Of a stretch of 64,000 nucleotides of DNA, positions 27,092 through 36,205 are shown piece by piece; position 1 is the stretch's first letter; every line of letters begins with the position of its first letter. Location: assembly GCA_964422145.1 (NCBI GenBank), contig CAYQZV010000001.1, positions 124,001-188,000 of the forward strand, written 5' to 3'. Made by a program: the position numbers and the translations under genes. Source of the stretch: JACNKV01 sp964422145. GTDB taxonomy: Bacteria > Fidelibacterota > Marinisomatia > Marinisomatales > JACNKV01. Under the pieces are notes generated by a model, which saw only the letters and a list, made by a program, of their open reading frames with translations, was not told where the DNA came from and did not search any database.

Positions 27092-27979
27092 ATGAAAAAA
27101 ATTATTTCTCTCGGCTTCCTTTTTGGTGTTCTTCTTGGTCAAAGCGATCTTTACCCCGTTGAAGAGTTTTACGGCGGCGGTATCGGCTACAGCATGACAT
27201 CGATTAAACTTTCAGCGATTCCTGCAGCATCAGACTTGGCTAGAATGGGACTTGACACCACCGATTTCAAATCAACATTTACCATTCATGGCGGAGAGGG
27301 ATTTACTCACATTGCCGGGCGATGGAGAATCGGCGGGTATGCCGGGATCGGTGTAGATCGTATCAGCGCTGTTCCGGTTGTGATGCTCTATCAAAACAGA
27401 GATGGTGTTGACGGCTACCAACATGATCCGCTCGGAGGGGCAACAGCAGACACAACGGTTACTTATACCGGAGACTATGCCCCGTCGATCAAAGCCAAGC
27501 TTTCGTTTACCCTCGGCGCTGCAACCGTCGAGTATGTTATGCCTTTGTTCCGTGATCTTGAAATCGCTGCGGGTTCCTTAATCGGTTTGGGCAGAATTAA
27601 TATCAACATCAATCAGCATAACGGAACTGCCACATGGGATCGCGCTTTCTCAAATATTGTATACGGAGAACAAGACAGCACCGGAACGATGTATTATGAA
27701 GTCAATGATTTCGATTCCGCTCAAGCCGGAGGGTTGATCCCTGCCGGAATCCCAAGCCGATTCACGAATGTCAGCGGTGCTTTTTTGAACGTCCAACCTT
27801 ACGTGGCAATTAAATGGCAGCTGCTTGACCGGGTCGGGCTTCGTGTCAGCATGGGGTACAACAAGGGAACGATCTCAGCCGGCGGATGGCTGTTGAATGA
27901 CCGTGAACCCATCAGTGATTCTCCGAAATACAGTGCGCAGGGAGTTGCAATCCGGGCGATGTTGTATTTCGGTCTATAG
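27092..27979 (+). CDS. Predicted outer-membrane beta-barrel protein (function unknown)
   Basis: The product is about 295 residues. It has a short signal peptide (MKKIISLGFLFGVLLGQ) and a Gly-rich mature part of amphipathic strands ending in AIRAMLYFGL, a typical C-terminal barrel strand with a terminal aromatic. I do not recognise the family. An ATG at 27074 would add six residues ahead of the signal peptide; neither start has a good ribosome site. The gene is followed after ~50 bases by the S41 protease gene. Confidence 0.85.
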   Translation: MKKIISLGFLFGVLLGQSDLYPVEEFYGGGIGYSMTSIKLSAIPAASDLARMGLDTTDFKSTFTIHGGEGFTHIAGRWRIGGYAGIGVDRISAVPVVMLYQNRDGVDGYQHDPLGGATADTTVTYTGDYAPSIKAKLSFTLGAATVEYVMPLFRDLEIAAGSLIGLGRINININQHNGTATWDRAFSNIVYGEQDSTGTMYYEVNDFDSAQAGGLIPAGIPSRFTNVSGAFLNVQPYVAIKWQLLDRVGLRVSMGYNKGTISAGGWLLNDREPISDSPKYSAQGVAIRAMLYFGL

Positions 27980-28030
27980 CGCGGGTTCGTTTAGGTATAG
28001 TTGTGCTGCCGGTCTTTTAACTGGTTTTAT

Positions 28031-29650
28031 ATGATGAATAACGTGACAAAAAAAATTAAATGGTCCTACCTGTTTGTCGGGATCATCCTTATGGGGTTGA
28101 TTATTTCTCCGGTTGTACACGGGCTGTATTCTCAGGATAAAGATCCGTTTCGTACGATCCGATCTAAAATCAAGGTGATGAACCAAATTCTTCAAATCGT
28201 TCAGCATTATTATTTTGAATCCGTGGATATGGATGATTTAATGGTCGGGGCTTTTCACGGCATTATGAAAGAGCTCGATCCGCATTCGATTTATATTCCC
28301 TCAAAAGATTTTGAAGACATCAATGAAAAATTTATGGGTGAGTTTCAAGGCATCGGGATTGAATTCGATCTTTTGAATGGGTACATTACGGTCATTTCAC
28401 CGGTTGCCGATAGTCCAGCAGAACGCGTCGGGCTTCAGCCGGGCGACCAAATTATTGCCATCGAAGGCGAAGATGCGTATGATATCACTAAAGAAAAGGT
28501 GTTTACAAAACTTCGCGGTAAAAAAGGAACGGCGGTCGTCGTGACCATCCATCGGATTGGGCTGGATGAGCCGTTTGATGTATCGATTATCCGAGATAAA
28601 ATTCCGATTTACAGTGTTCGTGCTGCTGTAATGTTGGATGATACAACAGGCTATATTTGGCTGACCCGTTTCTCTGCGACCACAACCGATGAAATGGAGT
28701 CTGCCATCCAAAAACTTGAAGCACAGGGAGCAACACAATATCTACTGGATCTTCGCAATAACAGCGGTGGGTATTTGGAACAGGCGGTGGCTGTAGCGGA
28801 CCTTTTTATCACACGAAATGACACATTGGTTTACACCAAAGGAAAGAAAGCCGCAAAAGACCAGGTGTTTACATCCAGCGCTAAAACCGGCAGGGAAGAT
28901 TATCCTCTTGTTGTTCTGGTGAATCGCGGTTCGGCCAGCGCGAGTGAAATCGTCGCCGGCGCCGTTCAGGATCTCGACCGCGGTTTAATAGTCGGTGAGA
29001 CAACGTTCGGTAAAGGATTGGTCCAACGGCAGCTTCAGTTGGCAGATAACTCCGCTGTGAGAATTACGATTTCCCGTTACTACACACCCAGCGGACGGTT
29101 GATCCAACGCCCGTATGAAAACGGAGACGAAAGATCGTATTATAAAGAAATGTATCACAAAGACCGCGAAGCAAAGATCGACAGTTTAAAAGAACTTCGT
29201 CCGAAGTATTTAACACGGTCAGGGCGAACGGTGTACGGCGGCGGCGGAATCACACCGGATGTATACATCCCCTGGGAAAGAAAACTGACTTCCGATACAC
29301 AGAACTTGATCTCCAGTCCGAAGCGACCCATGTTTAATTGGGCGTCCCGATATGTTGTTGAGCACGAGAACACACTACCGGATTATCGCGAGTTTCAAAA
29401 CAGCTGGCAGATAACCGATGGCGACTTTACCGCCTTTTTGGTTTCTCTTGAACAGGACAGCATTGCTTATGATTCGTCTTTGGTTTATCAGGATAAAGAT
29501 TTTCTCTATACTTCATTAAAGGCTGAAATTGCCGGTGTGGCCTGGGGAAATGATGAGGAGTGGGGCGTTCGTAAACTGAATGATAATCAGGTTTTAAAAA
29601 GTTTAAAATTATTTGAAGAAGCTACTGACTTCATATATCATTCTCCGTAA
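28031..29650 (+). CDS. C-terminal processing peptidase, S41 family
   Basis: The protein has about 539 residues from the ATG at 28031 and an N-terminal signal anchor (YLFVGIILMGLIISPVV). A helical segment with LDPHSIYIPSKDFE leads to a PDZ domain (~80-165, GLQPGDQIIAIEGE). The S41 catalytic core has the serine block NRGSASASEI and the general-base lysine in GETTFGKGLVQ. The extra C-terminal ~150 residues are helical and found in many CtpA-type proteins. It cleaves C-terminal tails of periplasmic or envelope proteins. A TTG at 28001 would extend it without adding signal features. It lies upstream of the TolQ-TolR set. Confidence 0.95.
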   Translation: MMNNVTKKIKWSYLFVGIILMGLIISPVVHGLYSQDKDPFRTIRSKIKVMNQILQIVQHYYFESVDMDDLMVGAFHGIMKELDPHSIYIPSKDFEDINEKFMGEFQGIGIEFDLLNGYITVISPVADSPAERVGLQPGDQIIAIEGEDAYDITKEKVFTKLRGKKGTAVVVTIHRIGLDEPFDVSIIRDKIPIYSVRAAVMLDDTTGYIWLTRFSATTTDEMESAIQKLEAQGATQYLLDLRNNSGGYLEQAVAVADLFITRNDTLVYTKGKKAAKDQVFTSSAKTGREDYPLVVLVNRGSASASEIVAGAVQDLDRGLIVGETTFGKGLVQRQLQLADNSAVRITISRYYTPSGRLIQRPYENGDERSYYKEMYHKDREAKIDSLKELRPKYLTRSGRTVYGGGGITPDVYIPWERKLTSDTQNLISSPKRPMFNWASRYVVEHENTLPDYREFQNSWQITDGDFTAFLVSLEQDSIAYDSSLVYQDKDFLYTSLKAEIAGVAWGNDEEWGVRKLNDNQVLKSLKLFEEATDFIYHSP

Positions 29651-29742
29651 ATTCGCTACTGCGTTAAGCTCTTGTTCTGTGAAGAACGCATAAAAAATTT
29701 TTAATAATAAAAACTTAAATCACTAATTAACTGGAGGAAACT

Positions 29743-30363
29743 ATGGTTGAATATTTCGTGAATGGCGGACCTTTCATGTGGCCCATTCTGATTTCACTTT
29801 GTTTTGGACTGTTGTTCTCTTTGGAGCGCTTTTATTCATTAATGATGTCTTCAATCAATTCAAAGAAATTCTTCACCGAAGTATCTGAAACTTTAGATAA
29901 AGATGGTGTGGAGGCAACATTAGAACTGTGTAATAACACGCGCGGACCTGTCGCTGAAGTATTTCATGCAGGACTTTCCCGCCGTCATCGCGGATTGGCT
30001 GAAGTTGAAAAAGCTATCCAAAATGCAGGTGGAGTCGAAATGACATTCCTTGAAAGAAACATGATTTGGCTTAATTCCGTTATTACCATTGCTCCTATGC
30101 TTGGGTTTACCGGAACCGTATTAGGTATGATCAAATCCTTTGACTCGATTAAAGCTGCAAATGATATTTCTCCTGCTGTGGTTGCCGGAGGTATTTCAGA
30201 GGCCTTATTAACCACGGCGTTTGGTTTGATCACGGCAATGATCATCCAAATGTTTCAAAACTTTTTTGTTTCAAGAATTGATAAACTGGTCCTGGAAATG
30301 GAAGAAAATTCTCTTCAGTTACTCGACCATCTTTATGAGTTAGACGCAGCCGCAAAAAAATAA
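29743..30363 (+). CDS. MotA/TolQ/ExbB-family proton channel subunit
   Basis: The 206-residue inner-membrane protein has three transmembrane segments (~12-32, ~105-130, ~148-170) with the family signature around MLGFTGTVLGMIKSF and GGISEALLTTAFGL. With TolR/ExbD partners it forms a proton-motive-force-driven pump that energises outer-membrane processes. A strong ribosome site (GGAGG, 5 bases before ATG) precedes it. It is followed directly by two ExbD/TolR genes, giving a Q-R-R operon. No TonB, TolA, TolB or Pal gene is in the window. Confidence 0.94.
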   Translation: MVEYFVNGGPFMWPILISLCFGLLFSLERFYSLMMSSINSKKFFTEVSETLDKDGVEATLELCNNTRGPVAEVFHAGLSRRHRGLAEVEKAIQNAGGVEMTFLERNMIWLNSVITIAPMLGFTGTVLGMIKSFDSIKAANDISPAVVAGGISEALLTTAFGLITAMIIQMFQNFFVSRIDKLVLEMEENSLQLLDHLYELDAAAKK

Positions 30364-30378
30364 CCGTCAGGGAATAAT

Positions 30379-30780
30379 ATGGCCAAGAAAAAACGAAGGT
30401 TTAAGGGCGGAGAGATTCCGACAGCATCCATGGCAGACATTGCCTTCTTGCTGTTGATCTTCTTTCTTGTCACGACCACCATCGATACGGACAAAGGCTT
30501 GGGCATTGTTCTTCCGCCAATGGGAGATGTCAAAGAGATTCATAAAAAGAATATTCTCAATTGTCTCATCAACTCCAGCGGAAATGTTCTCCTCGGCGGA
30601 GAGCCGGTAAAAATTCAGGATATTAACCGAGTTGTCAAAGATAAATTACGTGAAAACAGTAAATTGATCATCTCTGTAAAAACACACGGGAAATCCCGCT
30701 ATAAGGATTATGTTCGGGTCATCGACCAGCTTAAAATGGCAAACGCCACCCGTATATCCATTGCGGAGAGCGAGTCATGA
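30379..30780 (+). CDS. ExbD/TolR-family protein 1
   Basis: The 133-residue protein has a short basic N-terminus, one transmembrane helix with the essential aspartate (MADIAFLLLIFFLVTTT) and a periplasmic ExbD/TolR fold. This is the stator-like partner of the preceding TolQ-like channel. It overlaps the second ExbD/TolR gene by 4 bases. Confidence 0.93.
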   Translation: MAKKKRRFKGGEIPTASMADIAFLLLIFFLVTTTIDTDKGLGIVLPPMGDVKEIHKKNILNCLINSSGNVLLGGEPVKIQDINRVVKDKLRENSKLIISVKTHGKSRYKDYVRVIDQLKMANATRISIAESES

Positions 30781-31187
30781 GGTTTACACGTAAAACACAA
30801 TTATCAAGCGATATCCCGACGGCTTCCATGCCTGATATTATCTTTATGCTGTTGATCTTCTTTATGGTCACAACCGTGTTGAGAGAATTTTCAGGCCTGC
30901 CGATTGAACTCCCGAAAGCCAAGCGTATCGAAAAACTAAAATCAAAACGGCACACAGCTCATATTTGGGTATCGAAAGAAGGTTTGATCTCCATCGAGGA
31001 TAAACTGTTCGGTATCAAAGATGTAAAACACATCATGTACGAGCGCCGATCAAAAGATCCGCAGGTAACCATCTCATTAAAATCAGATGAAAATGCACGA
31101 ATGGAAATCATCTCCGGGATTCACAATGAACTCCGGGAAGCGGATGCTTTAAAACTAAACTACTCTACAAAGACTTTAGTTAATTAA
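30777..31187 (+). CDS. ExbD/TolR-family protein 2
   Basis: The 136-residue paralogue has the same layout as the preceding gene: a basic N-terminus, a helix with the proton-carrying aspartate (MPDIIFMLLIFFMVTTV) and a periplasmic domain (IELPKAKRIEKL, KDPQVTISLKSDE). Two non-identical ExbD/TolR subunits with one channel protein are common in FCB-group bacteria. The gene starts inside the previous stop (ATGA) and ends just before an intrinsic terminator. Confidence 0.93.
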   Translation: MRFTRKTQLSSDIPTASMPDIIFMLLIFFMVTTVLREFSGLPIELPKAKRIEKLKSKRHTAHIWVSKEGLISIEDKLFGIKDVKHIMYERRSKDPQVTISLKSDENARMEIISGIHNELREADALKLNYSTKTLVN

Positions 31188-31192
31188 GTGAT

Positions 31193-31222
31193 AAAAAGGG
31201 CAGGAGTTTTCCTGCCCTTTTT
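31193..31222 (+). terminator. Intrinsic terminator after the TolQ-TolR-TolR operon
   Basis: GGGCAGGA and TCCTGCCC pair perfectly around a GTTT loop, flanked by A and T runs, 6 bases after the second tolR-like stop. The A run also allows weak use on the opposite strand for the converging frdB gene. Confidence 0.9.
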
Positions 31223-31244
31223 CTTTTTTATATTCCAATTCGTC

Positions 31245-31970
31245 TTATTTCTTTAAGGCGATCCCGCTCAATTTTCTCCGAATAAACGAGAACATTTCCA
31301 GCAGGGGTAAGTCTTTCGGGCAAACATCGTCACAGCCCATCATTCCGATACACCCGAACACACCATCGTCCGTTGACACCAGCTCAAACCATTCCTGATC
31401 TCCGCGCTCGTCTCTCGGATCCAGCATTAAGCGGCCGATTCTGTTTAATCCTGTGGCACCTAAAAAGTCCGGATAAACCTGTGCTGTTGCACAGCCCGCC
31501 AAACAACATCCGCATTCAATACACCGTTCTGCTTCATAAATTTGATTGGCTGTTTCATTGTCCATTCGTTCTTCTTCTTTCGATGCATCAAAGGCTTTTT
31601 CGGTGTGAATCCATGATTCAACCCGTTCGCCCATTTCCCGGAACCAAACCCCTGTGTCGACGGATAGGTCTCCCAGCAGTTTAAAGAACGGTAGAGGATA
31701 GAGTTCAATAACATCCGGAAGGTCTGATGTTAACGTTCGACAGGCGAGTGTCGGTCTTCCGTTTATCATCATACTGCAGGAGCCGCAAATCCCTGCGCGG
31801 CAAACAAAGTCGAACATTAAATCCGGCGCTTGGGTTTCGCGAAGAATGTTCAGTGCAGTAAACACATTTAATCGCTTTGTTTCTTCAAGCATAAATGTTT
31901 CCATTCTCGGCTGATCGTTTTCTTTGGTGGGATTATAACGAAATATCTTTAGCGTAAGTGTTCGTCCCAT
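31245..31970 (-). CDS. frdB: Fumarate reductase/succinate dehydrogenase iron-sulfur subunit
   Basis: The protein is about 241 residues from the ATG at 31970. An N-terminal 2Fe-2S domain has CRAGICGSCSMMINGRP and a C-terminal dicluster domain has CIECGCCLAGC and CIGMMGCDDVCPKDLP, supplying the 4Fe-4S and 3Fe-4S ligands. It passes electrons between the flavoprotein and the cytochrome b. The start is fixed by GGAGG 7 bases upstream and a TAATG overlap with frdA. The direction of catalysis (fumarate reduction or succinate oxidation) cannot be told from sequence, hence frd or sdh naming is a convention here. Confidence 0.95.
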   Translation of the reverse strand: MGRTLTLKIFRYNPTKENDQPRMETFMLEETKRLNVFTALNILRETQAPDLMFDFVCRAGICGSCSMMINGRPTLACRTLTSDLPDVIELYPLPFFKLLGDLSVDTGVWFREMGERVESWIHTEKAFDASKEEERMDNETANQIYEAERCIECGCCLAGCATAQVYPDFLGATGLNRIGRLMLDPRDERGDQEWFELVSTDDGVFGCIGMMGCDDVCPKDLPLLEMFSFIRRKLSGIALKK

Positions 31971-33901
31971 TACAGCACCTCCTTCCATGCTTCTTTCGGC
32001 AGTCTTTTTCCGGTTTCCTCGTCCGGATCAATCCGCCCTTCCGCTTTCTGCTTAGTGTCTATACTGTTGTTATACTCTTCAATGGTTTCTTTCATATCGA
32101 TCTGTTGCCCTCCGCCATAACCGCGATCGCCGGGAGGTAAATCCAATACACCGACGGGTTCATAGGTAAAGACGGGGTCTCCATTTTCGTTCGGCCATCT
32201 TGCAAGGGTTCTGTTCAGCCAGTTTGCATCGTCCCGCGCAGGATAATCTTCACGCGAATGAGCTCCTCGTGATTCCGTTCGTCTAAATGCACCTTCTGCA
32301 ACCAGCAGGGCTTGTTTTGCCATCCCTTCAATACGAATCGCCTGTGACAGTTCCGGATTCATGCCCGGCGCTTTGGATGTGACGTGAACATTTTCAGTTC
32401 GTTTCACAAGGCCTTTTAAGCCGTTAACAGCTTTTTCAAGTCCTTCGCCGGTTCGGAAAATATGGACATGTGTTTTCAGCAGATCGGCAATTTCATCCCT
32501 GAGCTGATAAACATTTTCACCGCCGGAGTTATTCAGCATTTTTGCAATCTTATCGATTTCAATTTGTGCTGTTTTTTCAGCCAGTGCAATGTCAGCGACC
32601 AACGATTCTTTCGAGGCAAAGTCAGCAATCTTTTCACCGACAACCATTCCGGCAACAATCGTTTCAGCCAGTGAGTTTCCGCCAAGCCGGTTAAAGCCGT
32701 GCATATCCCAGCAGGCAACCTCACCCAGCGCAAATAAACCCTCCATGTTGTAGGCGTGCCCGTCTTTGTTGACTCTGATTCCGCCCATTGAGTAATGCTG
32801 TGTCGGCCTGACCGGAATCAATTCTTTGATGGGGTTTACACCGATGAAGTACATGCAAATGTCGTAAACTTCCCTGAGTTTTGTTTTTAGGTGTTTTTCA
32901 CCGAGATGTCTGAGATCTAACCACAGATGTTCACCGTAAGGGGACTGAACACCTTTCCCTTTCAGCATATGTTCTTTCATTCGTCTTGAGACCACATCAC
33001 GCGATGCAAGCTCTTGTTTTTCCGGTTCGTAATCCGGCATAAACCGATACTCATCCACATCGAGAAGCAAGCCTCCGTCTCCACGGCATCCTTCGGTCAC
33101 TAAAATGTCTGTTGGTACAATCCCCGTCGGGTGGAACTGAACCGCTTCCATATTTGCGAGTGGAACAACACCCGTCTGCAGCGCAAGCCACGAGCCTGTT
33201 CCTTCGTTGATAACAGCATTCGTCGATTCGCCGTAAATCCGTCCGTATCCGCCTGTCGCAATCACAGTCGCTTTGGACAGGTAAGTCAATATCTCACCGT
33301 CCCGCAGAGAACGAACAACAGCCCCAATACATTTTCCGTCTTGGTGGATCAGTCTGATAGCTTCCATCCGATCATGAACATCAATACCGTGCTGGATCAC
33401 CAAATTATCCATGGTGTATAAAACAGTGTGCCCTGTTCCGTCTGCGGTGTAGCAGGTTCTCCACTTTGCTGTGCCGCCGAAGTCTCGGGCGGTGATCAAT
33501 CCTTCTTTGTCGTCATCTTCGACAATGGTGGTTTTCTTTCCTTTGATATAAACATCTCGCGGACCGCCTTCAACGCGATTCCACGGAACGCCGTAATGGG
33601 CCATTTCCCGCATCGCAATGGGAGCGTTGTCTGCAAAAATTCGAGCCACTTCCTGGTCTGCGCCCCAATCAGATCCTTTGACGGTATCCAGCCAATGAAC
33701 CGTTGGGTTGTCACCTTTTCCTTTAACAGAATTTCCAAGCGACGCCTGCATTCCTCCTTGGGCGGCAGCGGAGTGGCTTCTTCTCGGCGGAACCAATGAC
33801 AGGATGATGACATCCAATCCTTTTTTAGCGGATTCAATCGCGGCTCTCTCACCGGCTAAACCGGCTCCGATAATCAATACATCAATCGTGATCGTTCTCA
33901 T
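31970..33901 (-). CDS. frdA: Fumarate reductase/succinate dehydrogenase flavoprotein subunit
   Basis: The protein has about 643 residues from the ATG at 33901. It has the FAD dinucleotide fold GAGLAGERAAI at the N-terminus and the histidyl-FAD site SHSAAAQGGM. The active-site blocks are HPTGIVPTDILVTEGCRGDGG (shortened: HPTGIV, EGCRGDGG) and TQHYSMGGI. The capping domain and the C-terminal RTESRGAHSREDYP are typical. The start is set by GGAG 8 bases upstream and ATGA overlap with frdC. Longer readings to 34030 run antisense-like through frdC and lack homology. Confidence 0.96.
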   Translation of the reverse strand: MRTITIDVLIIGAGLAGERAAIESAKKGLDVIILSLVPPRRSHSAAAQGGMQASLGNSVKGKGDNPTVHWLDTVKGSDWGADQEVARIFADNAPIAMREMAHYGVPWNRVEGGPRDVYIKGKKTTIVEDDDKEGLITARDFGGTAKWRTCYTADGTGHTVLYTMDNLVIQHGIDVHDRMEAIRLIHQDGKCIGAVVRSLRDGEILTYLSKATVIATGGYGRIYGESTNAVINEGTGSWLALQTGVVPLANMEAVQFHPTGIVPTDILVTEGCRGDGGLLLDVDEYRFMPDYEPEKQELASRDVVSRRMKEHMLKGKGVQSPYGEHLWLDLRHLGEKHLKTKLREVYDICMYFIGVNPIKELIPVRPTQHYSMGGIRVNKDGHAYNMEGLFALGEVACWDMHGFNRLGGNSLAETIVAGMVVGEKIADFASKESLVADIALAEKTAQIEIDKIAKMLNNSGGENVYQLRDEIADLLKTHVHIFRTGEGLEKAVNGLKGLVKRTENVHVTSKAPGMNPELSQAIRIEGMAKQALLVAEGAFRRTESRGAHSREDYPARDDANWLNRTLARWPNENGDPVFTYEPVGVLDLPPGDRGYGGGQQIDMKETIEEYNNSIDTKQKAEGRIDPDEETGKRLPKEAWKEVL

Positions 33902-34683
33902 GATAGAACTCCTTCCCATGGTCCGGCAAGGGCAATCACGGTTGCAGTGCCTAATACCACATAAAACCAAAAGAGTAAGTAAAAGAGTGCTTTCGCATAT
34001 TTCCGGACAAACCACGTATCTGCCAACCACTTAACCAACAGCCGATAAACACCGATTGCCATATGGGCGACTACACTGAACATCAAGATCAGATACAAAA
34101 TCCAAAGCCCGCTTTCAACCCGGCTGGATGCAATGTCGGCTGTGAGTCCGATCGTCTGGCCTTCCACGCCCATGTCGGTGAAGATATTCCACATCACCAA
34201 CACCAAATGAAACGCACCGGTTGCTAAAACGATCATCCCTGTTCGCACCTGCCATATCCACAGGGATGTCTCAAAATGGTTTCTTAGTTTAATATCAGAT
34301 TTTGGATCCTGTTTCCAGTTTTTTTTTGATTTTTTCAGCGTTACACCAAGCTCCATCATGCGCTTGCGTTCATACAGCTTTCCCGGGATTTTACGGCTGG
34401 CCCATACAAAATGCACAAAAAATGCGGCTGTGACGATAAAAACGAGCGGTTGAGCAATCGGAACGGTATGCTCCATAAATCCCGCAACAACATCATAAAG
34501 ATCTTTACCAAATAAAATGGTGCTTTCAAAAATAAGATGTCCTAAAATAAACATAGCTAAAAAGGCGCCGGTGAATCCGCTGATCCATTCGTCTCTGATA
34601 GCATTTTTCGCCTTTCGGTTCGCATCACTGGCTTTGCTGTGACGCGATTCTGCCGAAGGATATAATTCCGTTTTGAGAGACAT
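33898..34683 (-). CDS. frdC: Fumarate reductase/succinate dehydrogenase cytochrome b subunit (diheme, Wolinella type)
   Basis: The 261-residue membrane protein has five helices with histidines in GHLIFE, VHFVWASRK, FHLVLVMWN and AHMAIGVYRLL, consistent with the two heme b ligands of the type B (Wolinella FrdC/Bacillus SdhC) family. It exchanges electrons with the quinone pool. A single large cytochrome subunit and the gene order C-A-B are both as in Wolinella succinogenes. AAGGAG precedes the ATG at 34683. The ~160 bases upstream are AT-rich and hold the operon promoter, which I cannot place exactly. Confidence 0.94.
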   Translation of the reverse strand: MSLKTELYPSAESRHSKASDANRKAKNAIRDEWISGFTGAFLAMFILGHLIFESTILFGKDLYDVVAGFMEHTVPIAQPLVFIVTAAFFVHFVWASRKIPGKLYERKRMMELGVTLKKSKKNWKQDPKSDIKLRNHFETSLWIWQVRTGMIVLATGAFHLVLVMWNIFTDMGVEGQTIGLTADIASSRVESGLWILYLILMFSVVAHMAIGVYRLLVKWLADTWFVRKYAKALFYLLFWFYVVLGTATVIALAGPWEGVLS

Positions 34684-34844
34684 ATTGTTTTCTCCTTATT
34701 CCGTTGGAAAATGAATGGGGAAAATTACATACCTTTTTGTCTTCTTTATATAAAAAATATTGGTTTTATCAGAATTTTATGTTCAATAAATACCCAAACT
34801 TCTGATGTCCTTTTCTAAAATAACTTTGTTTCGGTTTGTCGGTT

Positions 34845-36089
34845 TTATATTGTCTTTTGCCGCGTAACAGCAGGAAGCCCGTTTGCGGTAATTTCTTTTA
34901 TATACTCCTCAAGAAAGGGGCGCTCGGTTTGGATATTTAGCGATTCGCTTCGTTTATCTAATCCGCGCAAAGCAAGGTCGACAACTTGATCTAACGTCTT
35001 TTTAAATGGACAGTTTTGGTTGGTGAAACTGTCTAAAAACTCAGCTTGAATCTGAAATTGGCGCCTGTCGGCTACTGTCCATCCGTTTATAATATGCAGA
35101 GCTTCCTCTCTGATTTTTTGCTCATGGGTCAGTCCAAGCCAAAAAGCAGCGGGCGCTAACTCAAACCCAAACGGTGGGCGGTCTGCACCGCGGATTTCAA
35201 TAACATTCTTAAACCGGACATGTGTGAAAATCTGATGGAGGGCGCAACTGATATCCTCAGCCGTTAATGTCTGTTCTTTTTCTTTTTTTCTCAACCAATC
35301 GCCAAGCGTACCTTGAAACGGAAGAATATCTCCGCTTTCATCCTGAATAAATATCGCAGGGACGATCATCACATAATCAATGTATTTATCCAACAGTCCT
35401 TGCGGTTTTGTTATACCGTGATCCAATAAGCTTCCGCAGCGAGCGGCGTCGGTATCATTCCAAATTGTATACCGAAGGTTTTTATTTCCCGATGGCGCGT
35501 TTTTTATAAACGGACTGTTAGCAAATAACACTGATCCAAACGGTTGGAAACAATCAGCAATATAGGCGATTTCTTCCGCTTCGCTTTCTGATTCGAAATC
35601 CACATTGATCTGAACGCTGGTTGTGTTTTTCATCATCCAGGAGCCGTGTTGTCCTGTTGTCTGAAACCGACTGTGCATGAGATGATATTTTTCCATATCT
35701 ATCAAACCGATGGTGTCGGGTGTTTGGGCGGGCTCCAATGCAATATCTGATTTCGTTAGGTTCTCATCTCTGCAAATGTGGTCCAACCTTTCTGCGTGTG
35801 TTAGATAGACCTCGTTCAATTCGTGCAGCGAGAGAACCGGCGGAGATGCCCACTCCAACTGTCCGCCCGGCTCTAGTGTATATCCGGGTTTCGGATCGTC
35901 AGTTTCAGATAGTTTTTTGATCTGATTGAGTAGTTCCGTCGCACTGAAGTCGACTCCGGGGTTCACGGGAATCCTCTTTCCGGCTCGACTGTAGATCAGG
36001 CTTTCGACTTCAACGCCTATCCTTTTGTTGTTTCCGCCTTTCAGGTTGGACAGGATAACTGACTTGATCTTTTCTTTCAAATTCAACAT
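34845..36089 (-). CDS. Glutamate-cysteine ligase, GCS2 (plant-like) type
   Basis: The 414-residue enzyme has RIGVEVESLIY at the N-terminus, PGGQLEWASPP, the MMKNTTSVQINVDF nucleotide/metal block and RGADRPPFGFELAPAAFW near residue 300, as in GCS2-family gamma-glutamylcysteine synthetases and EgtA. It ligates cysteine to the gamma-carboxyl of glutamate, the first step of glutathione or gamma-glutamylcysteine formation. No glutathione synthetase gene is visible in the window, so the end product could be gamma-glutamylcysteine itself. It is divergent from the E2-like gene, sharing a short upstream region. Confidence 0.9.
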   Translation of the reverse strand: MLNLKEKIKSVILSNLKGGNNKRIGVEVESLIYSRAGKRIPVNPGVDFSATELLNQIKKLSETDDPKPGYTLEPGGQLEWASPPVLSLHELNEVYLTHAERLDHICRDENLTKSDIALEPAQTPDTIGLIDMEKYHLMHSRFQTTGQHGSWMMKNTTSVQINVDFESESEAEEIAYIADCFQPFGSVLFANSPFIKNAPSGNKNLRYTIWNDTDAARCGSLLDHGITKPQGLLDKYIDYVMIVPAIFIQDESGDILPFQGTLGDWLRKKEKEQTLTAEDISCALHQIFTHVRFKNVIEIRGADRPPFGFELAPAAFWLGLTHEQKIREEALHIINGWTVADRRQFQIQAEFLDSFTNQNCPFKKTLDQVVDLALRGLDKRSESLNIQTERPFLEEYIKEITANGLPAVTRQKTI

Positions 36090-36205
36090 TGATAATTTTA
36101 CAAAAGTTTCACCACTATGTTTCGTTATTTTATTGGGAGGATTTCGATCCTTGCTATTTACCTCAAATTCACGGTAGGTTGATCCCTGAAAAAAGGAAAA
36201 AGGGT

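Noticed and set aside
33902..34030. Longer N-terminus of the flavoprotein frdA
   Set aside because: It reads back through frdC in another frame and lacks homology. A clear GGAG and ATGA junction fix the start at 33901.
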